Assembly: GCF_030813795.1 (NCBI RefSeq)
Contig: NZ_JAUSUX010000007.1
Coordinates: 1 to 64,000 of the forward strand
Length of the DNA stretch: 64,000 nt
Origin: Desulfofundulus luciae
GTDB taxonomy: Bacteria > Bacillota > Desulfotomaculia > Desulfotomaculales > Desulfovirgulaceae
Reading direction: 5' to 3'
Of the stretch, positions 17,197-27,134 are shown one piece after another (position 1 is the stretch's first letter; the number at the start of each line of letters is the position of its first letter). Under the pieces are notes generated by a model that saw only the letters and a list, made by a program, of their open reading frames with translations, ran no database searches and was not told the DNA's origin. A program made the position numbers and the translations under genes.

Positions 17197-19083
17197 CTAT
17201 ACCTTGACCTGTTCCTCCAGCCGTTTGGCCACCGCCAGGACCTCCTGAGCTGCGGAGGCTATCTCCTGGGTGGAAGCCGACAGTTCCTCGGCTGTGGCCG
17301 CAATCTCTTCTGCGGAAGCCGAAGTTTCTTCCGACACTGCGCTTGCATTCTGGACCCGTTCAAGCACGATGTCCTTAGCCTTCACAGTGTTATCCATCTG
17401 GAGATAAGTTTCCTCGATCATGGGCGTAATGGCAGCCACCGAATCGAGTATGTCGTCGAAGGACTTAACTGTGTTCTCAACCTTTTCCAGCTGATCAGCT
17501 ACCTGCTTGCTCACTTCCTCTGAAGTATTGACAACTTCACCGGTTGCCGAGGTTATTGTGTCCAGCAAAACCCTTATCTTGTTAGAAGACGCCCGTGACT
17601 CTTCGGCCAGTTTGCGAACCTCTTCCGCTACTACTGCAAAGCCGCGGCCGGCATCCCCTGCACGTGCCGCCTCAATGGCTGCATTCAACGCCAGGAGATT
17701 TGTCTGGTCCGTTATTGCATTGATCACTTCCAGGATTTCGCTAATCTGGTCGACGGAACCGCTCAAGCCTTTCAATCTCTCAGCAACTAACTGGAAGGAT
17801 TCGCGCACGTTCTTGATGGATGCAACCAGTATATCCAGCTCTTTCTTGCCCACATCTGCCAGCCTGGAAGTTTGTTCACTGTTTGTTTTGACGTGGCCGA
17901 GCTCAGTGTAGACTTTATCCAGGCTGGAGGTTATGTCCTCCATAAGTTTGACTATTTCCTGCAGGTGACCCGCCTGGTCCGAGGCCCCGGCTGCCACCTG
18001 CTGGATGGCCCTGGCCACCTCTCCGGAAGAAGAGGCAATCTCTTCGGACGCTGCGCTTAAGGTCTCAGAATTTTTCGCCAGGGTTTCAGCGTCTTTCCTG
18101 AGACCTGAAAGCAGGGAGGCAGTAATAGCCCTGGCTATTATAAAGGTCAGGACCAGGGTGACCAGGATTATTATGAGGGACGCAACCAGCATGGACCATC
18201 TCAGCCCTGCCGCCCTCTGCAGCACTTCAGACCTTGGTGCGGTGACCGCTATAGACCAGCCGGTGCTCTTGACTGGAGCATAGGCTATTATGTACCCCTG
18301 GTTCCGAAGTGTGTAATCCGCCACACCTTCCTCTCCCCTGGCCATTTTGGAGACTGCTGCCGCCAGGGTCCCCAGAGACTGGTCGGATTTGGCCTGCTCC
18401 AAAATGTTCTCCTGGGCTCTGACCTTCTCAAAGTCCTTATGAGCAATGATCTTACCGGTGCCGTCAACAGCAAAGGCGTATCCAGAGCGGGCGTAGGTGA
18501 TGTTTCCGACCAGCTCGCTGAACCTCGCCCCGTCCACCACACCTACCAAGACGCCGGTTATTTCATTGGTAGAATAGTGGCGTACGGGCGTGGCATAGGC
18601 AATTACCACTGTGTTGTCAATCCCGCTGATAATGGTGCTGGAGACTACCGTTTTACCCGTCAGGGCGGCGCGGAAGTAATCACGGTCTGCGATGTTAACC
18701 TTACTTCCATTGGAGAAAAGGGCATTTCCTTCCCTGTCCGCAATACCAAATTGCTTGAAGCCCAGACCTTCCACCCTTTTTTGCTCACTGGACAGGGCTT
18801 TTAACTTTTCATCCAGCGTTGACTCACGGTCACCCTGAATACCGCGGATAACGTTGCGGTTGGCTATGGTCTCCAGAATGTAAATCCGCGCCTGAACACG
18901 GCTGTCCACGGTTTCGGCGGCCTGCCTGGCCAGTTTCAGCATGGCATCCCTGGCTTCGCTCTCCACGGCACTCCCGGCGCGTTTTTCGCTTATAAACGCC
19001 AGCACCAGGCACCCGATGAGGACTATCAACCCGAATAAAAGAGTCATCCTGATTTGCAGCCTTCCCGTAAATTTTCCCTCCAT
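17197..19083 (-). CDS. Methyl-accepting chemotaxis protein with a Cache sensor
   Basis: This 628-residue membrane chemoreceptor starts with a short basic tail and a transmembrane helix (about 13-32). An extracytoplasmic dCache-type sensor follows (about 36-280, ending [18 protein letters not shown]), then a second helix (about 290-312). The cytoplasmic signalling domain has the conserved hairpin tip [20 protein letters not shown] and [15 protein letters not shown] near residues 465-505. A classical HAMP domain is not evident. It should signal to CheA/CheW, which are not in this window. AAGGAAGGG precedes the ATG. The ligand is unknown. Confidence 0.94.
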   Translation of the reverse strand: MEGKFTGRLQIRMTLLFGLIVLIGCLVLAFISEKRAGSAVESEARDAMLKLARQAAETVDSRVQARIYILETIANRNVIRGIQGDRESTLDEKLKALSSEQKRVEGLGFKQFGIADREGNALFSNGSKVNIADRDYFRAALTGKTVVSSTIISGIDNTVVIAYATPVRHYSTNEITGVLVGVVDGARFSELVGNITYARSGYAFAVDGTGKIIAHKDFEKVRAQENILEQAKSDQSLGTLAAAVSKMARGEEGVADYTLRNQGYIIAYAPVKSTGWSIAVTAPRSEVLQRAAGLRWSMLVASLIIILVTLVLTFIIARAITASLLSGLRKDAETLAKNSETLSAASEEIASSSGEVARAIQQVAAGASDQAGHLQEIVKLMEDITSSLDKVYTELGHVKTNSEQTSRLADVGKKELDILVASIKNVRESFQLVAERLKGLSGSVDQISEILEVINAITDQTNLLALNAAIEAARAGDAGRGFAVVAEEVRKLAEESRASSNKIRVLLDTITSATGEVVNTSEEVSKQVADQLEKVENTVKSFDDILDSVAAITPMIEETYLQMDNTVKAKDIVLERVQNASAVSEETSASAEEIAATAEELSASTQEIASAAQEVLAVAKRLEEQVKV

Positions 19084-19272
19084 ACCTGCTTCAACCCTTC
19101 CTTATTCTGAATCCTAATTCAGGTGGCAGGGTGCCCCCACACTAACAGAAATAATCGCATCATTCCATGAGGTACAGCTTTTAAAAAAGCCGGAATAGTG
19201 GAACTACTACTGCCATGGTGCCCACTTTGAACAGTCTGCCTTCGGTCCGCACGGTGGACAAACCGGGCTTCG

Positions 19273-19347
19273 GTGTTCCCGGGCAGGGAAAAAGAAATCC
19301 GCCTCTTGAGCCGCACTCTTGCCATAGCAGACGCCTCGCAAAGTCTT
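19273..19347 (+). pseudogene. Remnant of an HD-GYP domain
   Basis: The translated segment EIRLLSRTLAIADAS closely matches EIHLLSRILAIADAY in the HD-GYP domain encoded at about 16400-16445, and the DNA is clearly similar over about 45 bases. Nothing upstream or downstream continues the domain. The flanks of this 376-base gap (19084-19459) show no other gene. Confidence 0.6.
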
Positions 19348-19459
19348 GACCGCCTGCCGGACGAAAAAGCCAAACCCGGGAAACAGGCTACAACCGCTAC
19401 AGGAAGAAAAAGGTACAATCTTCCCCCGGAGGTTTTTCATCCGGAGCGGACCGCGGCCG

Positions 19460-21592
19460 TCACCGCACCTGCTTGAACAAAAAGAAAATTTCTCCCAGAA
19501 TAGCCAGAAGAGTTGCTATCCCCCCCCCCCCCCCGTCAATATTTACCATTTCGTCCCCGGGGATTCGCAGGAAAGCCTCCACTACCCGGGGGTCAAACTG
19601 ACTGCCCGCGCACCGCTTCAGTTCATTGAACGCCTGGTCCGGGGTAAGTGCTTTCCTGTAGGGCCTGGCGGAGGTCATGGCGTCGTATGCGTCGGTCACG
19701 CGGATTATGCGCGCCAGGAGCGGAATTTCTTCTCCTGAAAGCCCGTCCGGGTAACCCCCGCCGCCGTAGTCTTCGTGGTGGTGCCGCACGGCTGCCGTAA
19801 CCCCGCCGGGGAACCCGGCAGGTTCCAGAATCCTGGCCCCCACTTCGGGGTGACCCTGCATTTCTTTCCTTTCTTCCGGAGTGAGGGGACCCGGCTTGAG
19901 AAGAATGTTCTCGCAGACGCCAATTTTGCCGATGTCGTGCAGGAGCCCGGCCATGTACACCTGCTCCTGTTCTTCGGCACCGAGTCCCATCAGGCGGGCA
20001 CACAAACGCGCCAGCTTTGCAACCCTCAAGGAGTGACCCCTGGTGTAAGCGTCCCTGGCCTCCAGGGCAGCCGCCAGTGCTTGCACGACATTCAGGTAAT
20101 ATTTCCGCAGCGAGGAATACAGGCGGGCGTTTTCCAGCGCCAGGCCCAGTTGAGAGGCAATGATGACCAGATATTCGACTTCCTCTTCCGACCAGCGCCG
20201 CGGCACGGGAGAATAGATCTTTAAAGTGCCCAGGGTCTTTCCACCCGCTTTCACCGGCACGACAACCAGCGCCCGCACCTCGGGCACGGAGTAGGGGAGG
20301 CGCGTACTCGTCACGGCATCGGCCAGGTCCTCCACGACCACAGGCTCCCCCTTTTGGAGCACCTCGCCCAGCAAATTGCCGTCCGGCCGGATACGGCCCG
20401 TCTCCACCTGCAACCCCGGGCTCATGCCCACATTACCCCTGAGCACCAGGTCGCCGGTACTCTCGTCAAGCAGCCGCAGCACACACCACCGGGCGCCCAG
20501 CACATCCCGCACGCCACCCAGAGCGGCTTCAATGATCCGGTCTGCATCGAAACTGCCCGACACCACCTGTCCTACCTCGAGCAGCCGTTCCAGCATGGCC
20601 GCCCTTTCCTGAACCCTCCGGAAAAGCCGGGCGTTCTCCAGCGCCAGGCCCAGAGCGGTGCCCAGGGTGGTCAGGAAAACAGTTTCCTCCCCGGTGAAGT
20701 GCTGCCCTCCCGGCCTGCCCGCCAGGGTGAGCACCCCCGTCACCCTGCCTCCGACTGTAAGAGGTACCGCCACTGCCGGTCGCTTTCCTTCGGCTGCGTT
20801 TTTTTCATCGTCAAAGTGCGCGGCGGCAGCTTCCCGCCCGACCGCGGCTATTATTTCCCCTGCGGGAATAATCCCCGGCCCGTTGTCCGGCTCCAGAGCG
20901 GCCGCCACTTCGGCGGTTGCCGCCCCTGGCTCCGCCTCGTCCAGCATAAGCACCGAGCCGCCGGCGGCCCCGGTCAGCCCCAGCACCGCCTCCAGCCCCT
21001 GCCGGGCTGCTTCGGCCACCTCCAGGCTGCTGGAAACAGTTTTACTGAACTCAAAAAGGGCTGTAAGTTCGTTCACCTTCTTCTGGAGTTCTTGCCCGGT
21101 GTACAGGAGCCGGGCTACGGTCTCCGCCACTGCCTGCATCATCCCCGTGGCAGCCGAGAGCCGCTCTTCACTCCAGACTGGTACCTTTATGGCCGCCGCC
21201 AGAAGCTCTTCGTGGCCAATGCCCGTTTCCCGGGCTAGTTGCAGCACTGCTTCTTTTGCAAGCTCCTGCAGCGCCACACTGCCGCCCATCAGCACCGCCG
21301 CCAGCTCCCCCGCCACATTTAAAGGCGTTGCCAGGTGCACCAGGCCGGCATGACAGGTGTGGGTAACCGCCTTCCCTGCGCTCGCGGCGGCTCTGACCGT
21401 GGCTGCCCGCGAAGCCGCACACCTGGCCTTTCCTTCCGGGTTGTTGTTTATCAAAGCACAGAAAGAGCACAGGTTGGTGATTTCGGTAAGCAGGCGCCCG
21501 TCCGGGTAAGCGATCAGGGCCGACAGTCCCAAAGCCCGGCTCATGGTTTCTTGAAGTTTTTGTAAATATTTTAGTTCTCCGTAGAGCTGCAT
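19460..21592 (-). CDS. PocR/GAF/GAF/HD-GYP cyclic-di-GMP phosphodiesterase
   Basis: The 710-residue protein has a PocR-type ligand-binding domain at about 1-165 (cysteines in NLCSFCALINN and TCHAGLVHLATPL), two GAF domains (about 190-330 and 345-495) and HD-GYP from about 510 to 680 (HDIGKIGVCENILL, HHHEDYGGGGYPDGL). HD-GYP hydrolyses c-di-GMP. The PocR domain suggests sensing of a small metabolite. The last 28 residues follow a run of 15 G bases encoding five glycines and end in a hydrophobic stretch, IATLLAILGEIFFLF, that could attach to the membrane. Slippage in the G run would replace or remove this tail. Confidence 0.92.
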   Translation of the reverse strand: MQLYGELKYLQKLQETMSRALGLSALIAYPDGRLLTEITNLCSFCALINNNPEGKARCAASRAATVRAAASAGKAVTHTCHAGLVHLATPLNVAGELAAVLMGGSVALQELAKEAVLQLARETGIGHEELLAAAIKVPVWSEERLSAATGMMQAVAETVARLLYTGQELQKKVNELTALFEFSKTVSSSLEVAEAARQGLEAVLGLTGAAGGSVLMLDEAEPGAATAEVAAALEPDNGPGIIPAGEIIAAVGREAAAAHFDDEKNAAEGKRPAVAVPLTVGGRVTGVLTLAGRPGGQHFTGEETVFLTTLGTALGLALENARLFRRVQERAAMLERLLEVGQVVSGSFDADRIIEAALGGVRDVLGARWCVLRLLDESTGDLVLRGNVGMSPGLQVETGRIRPDGNLLGEVLQKGEPVVVEDLADAVTSTRLPYSVPEVRALVVVPVKAGGKTLGTLKIYSPVPRRWSEEEVEYLVIIASQLGLALENARLYSSLRKYYLNVVQALAAALEARDAYTRGHSLRVAKLARLCARLMGLGAEEQEQVYMAGLLHDIGKIGVCENILLKPGPLTPEERKEMQGHPEVGARILEPAGFPGGVTAAVRHHHEDYGGGGYPDGLSGEEIPLLARIIRVTDAYDAMTSARPYRKALTPDQAFNELKRCAGSQFDPRVVEAFLRIPGDEMVNIDGGGGGIATLLAILGEIFFLFKQVR
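19520..19534 (-). repeat. 15-base poly-G tract (coding strand) near a stop codon
   Basis: Fifteen consecutive C bases on the plus strand encode five glycines in the HD-GYP protein. With 14 bases the frame meets TAG at once. With 16 it reads a different, hydrophilic tail. It has the form of a phase-variable simple repeat, or a sequencing-error hotspot. Confidence 0.9.
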
Positions 21593-21840
21593 CAGCTTCC
21601 CCTTTCCACGAAATCGACGAAATATCCTGCTTACAACACCTGCCCGAGAACTCCTGTTTGCTGTACGGCAGTTTTGCTTGTCTAATAGCCGGTTCTTCTA
21701 CAGCCTTTCTGTGAGACGGTTCCGTACCATCGGTACTTTTGGATTTTCTTTCTACTTCCCGGCGTGGAATCCTTCTCTAAAACGAAAAAGTTGCTTTCCT
21801 GTCGCAAATTTTGTCCCGTTCTGAGGTCAGGCCCCGGGCG
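21593..21840. other. Non-coding gap upstream of the HD-GYP gene
   Basis: No convincing reading frame or known RNA motif is seen. The gap between this stretch and the tRNA holds the hairpin listed next. Confidence 0.5.
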
Positions 21841-21882
21841 GCCTTCCTGAAGGCAAAAGAAAAACCTTCCGTTCAGGAAGGC
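21841..21882 (-). terminator. Hairpin downstream of tRNA-Val
   Basis: GCCTTCCTGAA (21841-21851) pairs perfectly with TTCAGGAAGGC (21872-21882). It lies about 30 bases past the tRNA 3' end. There is no clear U tract, so it may be a processing or transcript-end structure. Confidence 0.45.
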
Positions 21883-21912
21883 GAATGATGGGCCGACGAT
21901 ACTTGATTTTCC

Positions 21913-21987
21913 TGGTGGGCGGGGTAGGAATTGAACCTACGACCTTCTGCGCGTCAAGCAGACGTTCTCCCACTGAACTACCCGCCC
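21913..21987 (-). tRNA. tRNA-Val (anticodon GAC)
   Basis: The cloverleaf is complete: acceptor GGGCGGG/CCCGCCC, anticodon stem TCTGC/GCAGA around TTGACGC, and T-arm GTAGG-TTCAATT-CCTAC. CCA is encoded. Confidence 0.95.
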
Positions 21988-22044
21988 ACATGCGGTTATA
22001 ACACCTTATATTATGACGTAAACCGGGGAGGTTGTCAAGGGGTA

Positions 22045-23229
22045 CTACGACTTTCGCCAGCGGGCAAAAAGGCCTTTTTTCGGCACGTCCCTGGCAGTCA
22101 CCAGGGTCGACCGGGCCAGTTCCTCATCCTTTAAGCGAAAGACTACCTCCCCCACCCTTTGTCCGGCCCGAACGGGGGCGGTAAGAGATGGCACCATCTT
22201 CACTTCCCTTTGCACCCGGGAAAGCTGGTCGCGGGCCAGGTCAACCTCCACGGGAGCGGCAACAACAACGGGTACTGTACCGGCCAGGCCGCTGGCAACG
22301 GGTAGCCGGGCCACCTCTTCCCCTCCAGCAGCCAGGGTCACCCGCGCCACTTCGTTAAAACCATACTCCAGAAGGGTGACGGCATCCCGGTAGCGGTTGG
22401 CACTGTGGAGCACCACCGCAATAAACCGGCGGTCGCCCCTGGTGGCCGATGCAATCAGGCAATTACCGGCCCGGGGGGTGGAGCCAGTCTTTACCCCGTC
22501 AATGCCCGGGTAACTGCCTTCGCGCAAAAGGCGGTTGGTGTTGAAAATGGTTTCTTTACGATTGGAATCGCAGAAGCTGACGGTAGTTTCCCGGGTACGT
22601 ACCATCCGGTTAAAAAGGGGGTTTTGCAGGGCGTAACGGGTAATCACGGCCAGGTCGCGGGCGCAACTGTAATGCTGGGGATCATGGTAACCGTTGGTGT
22701 TGGCAAAGCGGGTGTGCAGGGCCCCCAGGACCAGTGCCTTGGCATTCATCATCCTGATAAAGTCCTCTTCCGAGCCGGCCACATGTTCGGCGATGGCTAC
22801 GGTGCTGTCGTTGGCCGACATGATCAGGGCCGCCTTGAGCAGGTTTTCCAGGGTAATTTTTTCGCCGGCGCGCAGGTCCAGCACGGAACCCGTACCCACG
22901 GCTGCGGCATTGCGGCTTACGGTTACCACGTCGTTTAAACGGCCGTACTCCAGGGCAATGATAGCCGTCATGATCTTGGTCAGGCTGGCCGGCTCACGCC
23001 TTTGTAAGCCGTTTTTATCGTAGAAAATCCGCCCTGTGCGCGTATCCATGAGCACGGCAGCATCCGCAGTAACAGAAGGCGGGACGGCTCCTGCAGGCGC
23101 AGGGAAGGACAAAAGCAAAGCGCCAGACAGGAACAATGTCAGGCTTAAAATGAAGGCAGAATACCGGATGACGGCTGAGGTTTTCATAAGCGGCCCGCCG
23201 CCAGTTTTTTCACCTGTTTTCCGTTTCAA
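22045..23229 (-). CDS. D-alanyl-D-alanine carboxypeptidase (DacF/PBP5 family)
   Basis: This 394-residue low-molecular-weight penicillin-binding protein removes the terminal D-Ala from peptidoglycan stem peptides outside the membrane. All serine-peptidase motifs are present: SLTK (PASLTKIMTAI), SAN (MSANDSTVAIAEH) and KTG (DGVKTGSTPRAG). An N-terminal hydrophobic signal segment (about residues 24-48, ending PAPAGA) precedes the catalytic domain, and a C-terminal PBP5-type beta domain closes the protein. The start is a TTG with AAGGAAGGGG close upstream. An ATG at codon 15 lacks a good ribosome site. In spore formers such enzymes often act in cell wall or cortex maturation. Confidence 0.93.
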   Translation of the reverse strand: MKRKTGEKTGGGPLMKTSAVIRYSAFILSLTLFLSGALLLSFPAPAGAVPPSVTADAAVLMDTRTGRIFYDKNGLQRREPASLTKIMTAIIALEYGRLNDVVTVSRNAAAVGTGSVLDLRAGEKITLENLLKAALIMSANDSTVAIAEHVAGSEEDFIRMMNAKALVLGALHTRFANTNGYHDPQHYSCARDLAVITRYALQNPLFNRMVRTRETTVSFCDSNRKETIFNTNRLLREGSYPGIDGVKTGSTPRAGNCLIASATRGDRRFIAVVLHSANRYRDAVTLLEYGFNEVARVTLAAGGEEVARLPVASGLAGTVPVVVAAPVEVDLARDQLSRVQREVKMVPSLTAPVRAGQRVGEVVFRLKDEELARSTLVTARDVPKKGLFARWRKS

Positions 23230-23286
23230 AGCGACCCCTTCCTTTCACCCCTTTATTTTTCCTCGCCTGCCGGGCGCTTTATGAAA

Positions 23287-23319
23287 ACAAAAAAAACCAG
23301 CCGCAGGAAAAGGCTGGTT
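23287..23319 (-). terminator. Rho-independent terminator after the dedA gene
   Basis: On the minus strand AACCAGCC and GGCTGGTT form an 8-bp stem followed by a run of eight T residues. Confidence 0.85.
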
Positions 23320-23359
23320 GTAAAAAGACTCGTTGCCCGTCAGCCGGGCAAAATCCGGC

Positions 23360-23971
23360 TTATCTTTTCCTTTTGCGCCACAGGTAGACCACAAGCACAA
23401 GCAGCCCAAGGGCCACCACCAGGTCCAGGCGGTGAAACCAGTATTTCAGATCCTGCCAGTGCTGGCCCATTTTTAAACCCAGGTAGGTGAGAAAAAAGGA
23501 CCAGGGCAAGGAACCTAAAAAGGTGTAAATGACAAAACGGGGAAAGTTCATGCCGGAGATTCCTGCCGGCAGGGAAATAAAGGTACGCACAACAGGCATC
23601 AGCCGGGTGAAGAATACCGTTGCCTCACCATAGCGATGAAACCATCTTTCTGCCAGTTCGAAGTGTTTGTGGGAAATCCCGATGTAGCGCCCGTAACGCA
23701 GTAAAAAAGGGCGTCCACCCCACAGACCGATAAAATAAGAAATGATCGACCCCACGGTACCGCCAATGGTACCGGCCATTGCCGCCCAGAAGAAATCCAA
23801 CCGGCCTGTGGATACCAGGTAGCCGCCAAAGGGGAGAATGACCTCGCTGGGCAGGGGTATATTGGCACTCTCAATAGCCATGCCAATGGCAATCCCCCAG
23901 TACCCCAGGTCGGAAATAAAACCAACCACCCATTCAACAACAATTTCCAGCAGGTAAGAAAGATAACCCAA
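23360..23971 (-). CDS. DedA/VTT family membrane protein
   Basis: The 203-residue polytopic membrane protein belongs to the DedA (SNARE-associated/VTT) family, whose members act in undecaprenyl-phosphate or phospholipid flipping and envelope homeostasis. Family features are ESANIPLPSEVILPFGGYLV in the re-entrant region, GTIGGTVGSIISYFIGLWGG, and FFTRLMPVVRTFISLPAG with its conserved Arg residues. The start is a TTG with GGAGGG about eight bases upstream. It stands alone between two terminators. Confidence 0.92.
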   Translation of the reverse strand: MGYLSYLLEIVVEWVVGFISDLGYWGIAIGMAIESANIPLPSEVILPFGGYLVSTGRLDFFWAAMAGTIGGTVGSIISYFIGLWGGRPFLLRYGRYIGISHKHFELAERWFHRYGEATVFFTRLMPVVRTFISLPAGISGMNFPRFVIYTFLGSLPWSFFLTYLGLKMGQHWQDLKYWFHRLDLVVALGLLVLVVYLWRKRKR

Positions 23972-23990
23972 CCGGCAATCCCTCCGCCCG

Positions 23991-24021
23991 AAAAAGGGCG
24001 GGTGCTTAGCCCGCCCTTTTT
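23991..24021. terminator. Bidirectional terminator
   Basis: A-run, GGGCGGG, 7-nt loop, CCCGCCC, then five T residues. It sits just past the stop of the SEC-C gene and works in either direction by symmetry. Confidence 0.85.
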
Positions 24022-24050
24022 CCTAGCAATATCAAGTATCCCAACCAGGG

Positions 24051-25550
24051 TTATAGCTTGAGGTTCTCGAGTATCTGGGCCAGAAGCGGATCAGCTTCTT
24101 CCAGCCCGGCGAGGGGCGACTTGCGTGTGGAATAGCGCTTGTCGAAGGCCACGAGATCCAGCGCCCGGCACATGGCCCGGAAATTGGCCGAGATGCTCGA
24201 GGGGGCCACCCCGTATTGCCTGGCCAGCTCGTGCTGGCTGATTCGGTGGTCGCACTCCAGGCGGGCCATGGCATATATCACCGTGGCCACCCACAGCTCG
24301 GGCTTGCGAAAGGAGGGCTGCACCTTGGAACAGTAGTCGTGCCACAGATGCAGTGCCCCCTGGACCTGGCCCGGCCCGTAACCTCTCACCCGGAGGTCTT
24401 CCATCACACCCCGGGCCACATCGGCGTGGGTTACCGTCGGCCACTGGTAATCCTCGGGCTTTTTAAAGTTCTCCCGTTCCAGGACATCCTGTCCCGCATT
24501 TCCACCGGCCGGCAAAAGCCCCAGCTTGCGGCGCAGCTTCTGCAGGTCGTAATGGGGCTCTCCCTTTAATTCCCGGCTGGTTTCCACCAGTTCCAGTTCG
24601 CGAAATAACTCTTCCAGCCTGGCCCTGCCTTCGGCAGTCCGGCAGGCCTCCCGGGGAGTTTTCCCTTCCAGGGCCGGAACAGGCTTATCGATCCAGCGGT
24701 CATAATATTCATCCAGCACGGCTTCGGTTATCTGCTGGGCAATCCGGGCCGAAATCCTGTCAAACAGGGCATCGTTGACCGGCGGAATATACCCATCTTC
24801 CTCACTTTCATCAATTAAATGAGGCAGGGTATAATTAAACCCCATCTCCACCACGATGGCGTTGATGATGTGGGAACGTTCCCGCAGGTAGTCACCCAGC
24901 ACCTGCCTGGTGGAAGCATTCCGTTTCCGGGCATAAAACCGCAGGTCCCGGCGCAGCTTTTTCAGCAGGATATCCTTGCAGAAACCAGGTAAAGCAAGGC
25001 CGCTGGTAGAAAACTCGTACTCATCTCCCACCTTTAATACCCGCATAAGCAGGATAGTCCCCGGTTGAAGCTCGGCAGCCGCATTTATATCATGTACCTT
25101 TAATTCTCTTTTCTGAAGGAGATCCCGTAATACAACTCCTCTACGGGGCAGAACCTTTAGCACTTCATAAAGGGAAATCCTCGCCGCGGCCCAGTCTGCC
25201 AGTAAGGCCTGCTCCCTTTCGGAGAGATCGGGATTCTGCCGGAAAGTTTCAATGATGGTCAACCCGTCGGGAAGGACGTAATCGAAGATAAACCATTCAA
25301 AGCATCTTTCCATGGTAAATTCGTCATTGCGGTCAACCAGTTCCGGGTCAAGACAATTGAGGTACTTTTCCTGCGCCTTAACCACTTCCCGGGCAAAGCA
25401 CTGGCTATCGGCAAATTCACCCAGTTTGCGGCGCAACTCCTGACCGGCACGCCGCCACCTGTACTGTTCCAGAAAAATTACCTTTTCCCTCATACCACAG
25501 CAGCTACGATAAGACTTCCCGCTCCCGCAAGGGCAAAGATAGTCACCCAT
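24051..25550 (-). CDS. SEC-C zinc-motif protein with a C-terminal helix-turn-helix
   Basis: The 499-residue protein begins MGDYLCPCGSGKSYRSCCG, a complete SEC-C zinc-binding motif (CPCGSGK...CC). The bulk is helical with no assigned enzyme domain. Near the C-terminus, ISQHELARQYGVAPSSISAN reads like a helix-turn-helix. Related proteins are annotated only as SEC-C-containing. The motif binds SecB or nucleic acid elsewhere, so a nucleic-acid role is possible but unproven. AAGGAGGTG lies nine bases before the ATG. It is a single gene ending in a terminator. Confidence 0.85.
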   Translation of the reverse strand: MGDYLCPCGSGKSYRSCCGMREKVIFLEQYRWRRAGQELRRKLGEFADSQCFAREVVKAQEKYLNCLDPELVDRNDEFTMERCFEWFIFDYVLPDGLTIIETFRQNPDLSEREQALLADWAAARISLYEVLKVLPRRGVVLRDLLQKRELKVHDINAAAELQPGTILLMRVLKVGDEYEFSTSGLALPGFCKDILLKKLRRDLRFYARKRNASTRQVLGDYLRERSHIINAIVVEMGFNYTLPHLIDESEEDGYIPPVNDALFDRISARIAQQITEAVLDEYYDRWIDKPVPALEGKTPREACRTAEGRARLEELFRELELVETSRELKGEPHYDLQKLRRKLGLLPAGGNAGQDVLERENFKKPEDYQWPTVTHADVARGVMEDLRVRGYGPGQVQGALHLWHDYCSKVQPSFRKPELWVATVIYAMARLECDHRISQHELARQYGVAPSSISANFRAMCRALDLVAFDKRYSTRKSPLAGLEEADPLLAQILENLKL

Positions 25551-25649
25551 TCCTAAACACCTCCTTCACCGGCAGCGAACCCGGCCCGCGGGTTATACAA
25601 TCCTTCTTGTTTATTTTAGTTTATTCTAAGTGATTCAACACGGGCGACA

Positions 25650-27134
25650 TTATTCCTGCTTAACCGGCAATAATTCCAGTTTTAGTTGTTCCCCCTCCCG
25701 TTCGACTTCCACTCCCAACCGGGAAAAAAGGGAAACCGGCAGGTATATGCTTTCCCCCCGGATCATGAGAGATCCTAACCCCACTTTTTGTCCCCCGATT
25801 ACGGCCGTTTTCATGTCTACGTCCAGAACAAGCTCCCGGTCACCGGCACGGGCCAAAACCTTATGTCCTTCGTGCTGCCAGTGGACGCTGAACCCCAGAG
25901 CCTCCAGGGTAAATCGCAGGGGAACGCAGGTTTCCCCGGCCTGAATCAGGGGTGATAAATGATCGCTTATTTTTTCCCCGTTAACGAAGACACCTGTACC
26001 CGATAGATTAAATAATACGGTACGCGGTAACCGGGGCTGCAATTCCTGCCGGGCAGCCACCAGTTGCAGGGATGGCGTGGAAACCCACCGGTCGGGCTCG
26101 ACGCCGCGGCCATCAATTGACCTGCCTGCTGGAGTCAGACAACGGGCAATGGTTAATTTCAGTGCACCTCCCGTTTCCAGGGGAATGATGGCCTGGACAA
26201 CCCCCTTACCGAAGGTACGGTCGCCCACCAGCACCGCCCGCCGGTAGTCCTGCAACGCCGCGGCCACAACTTCGGCGGAACTGGCGCTCATGTCGTTGAC
26301 CATGACCACCAGGGGCAGATCAAGGGCAGGGGTTTTACCGGCGGTATAATAAACTTCCTTCTGGCCATTCCGGTCCACCGTGGTGACTACCACCTTACCG
26401 GCCGGCAAGAAATAACCGGCCAGATCAGCGGCAGCATGCAGGTATCCCCCCGGATCGTTGCGCAGGTCAAGGATCATTCCCTTGATTCCCCTGGCCAGGA
26501 ATTCCTGCATCAGGACACCAAATTCCTCAGCCGTCCTGGAACTAAAAACATGCACTCTAACGTAGCCGATATTTCCAGGAAGCACCTCCCATTCAACCGA
26601 GGGACTGCTCACTTGTTCCCGCACCAGTTCCACATCGAAATCGGGAACCCCCCCGCGGCGAATGGTCAGCTGCACCCGGGAACCGGCAGGGCCGCGAATT
26701 TTCTCCACCACCTGGGAAAGGGTCAACCCGGCGGTATCTTCCCCATTCACCCGGATAATCAGGTCTTTTTCCCTGATTCCGGCCCGGTAAGCCGGTGAAT
26801 CACCCAGTACCCTGGCCACCTGTGGGTAAGGGGGCCATCCTTCCAGTTCCACGCCTATTCCCGCGAAATTTCCTTCCAGGGAATTGGTAAAATTATCAAG
26901 GTCTTCGGCTGTAAAATATTCCGTATAAGGGTCACCCAGGCTGCTTAAAAGGCCATCAATGGCCCCGTTCACCAGCCGGTCCACATCGGGACGGGCAACG
27001 TGGTAATGGTAAACATAATCCATTACCTCTGCTACCGCAGCAGTTCCCCGTTCCAGCTCCTCACCCGCACCGGCAGGAAAAACAGGCAGAAAAAATAATA
27101 AAGCCACCACCAGAAAGATTATTCTTGTTTGCAA
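25650..27134 (-). CDS. C-terminal processing peptidase (S41) with a copper-amine-oxidase-like domain
   Basis: This exported serine protease of 494 residues has an N-terminal signal segment (about 3-22), a short helical part, and a PDZ domain (about 95-175: GIGVELEGWPPYP, AGIREKDLIIRVNGED). The S41 catalytic domain spans about 180-370, with the Ser of NDMSASSAEVVA and the Lys of RTFGKGVVQ forming the Ser/Lys dyad. The C-terminal 110 residues resemble the beta stalk of the copper amine oxidase N-terminal family, common in Desulfotomaculum secreted proteins and probably binding the wall. The start appears to be a TTG. It is probably monocistronic. Confidence 0.92.
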   Translation of the reverse strand: MQTRIIFLVVALLFFLPVFPAGAGEELERGTAAVAEVMDYVYHYHVARPDVDRLVNGAIDGLLSSLGDPYTEYFTAEDLDNFTNSLEGNFAGIGVELEGWPPYPQVARVLGDSPAYRAGIREKDLIIRVNGEDTAGLTLSQVVEKIRGPAGSRVQLTIRRGGVPDFDVELVREQVSSPSVEWEVLPGNIGYVRVHVFSSRTAEEFGVLMQEFLARGIKGMILDLRNDPGGYLHAAADLAGYFLPAGKVVVTTVDRNGQKEVYYTAGKTPALDLPLVVMVNDMSASSAEVVAAALQDYRRAVLVGDRTFGKGVVQAIIPLETGGALKLTIARCLTPAGRSIDGRGVEPDRWVSTPSLQLVAARQELQPRLPRTVLFNLSGTGVFVNGEKISDHLSPLIQAGETCVPLRFTLEALGFSVHWQHEGHKVLARAGDRELVLDVDMKTAVIGGQKVGLGSLMIRGESIYLPVSLFSRLGVEVEREGEQLKLELLPVKQE

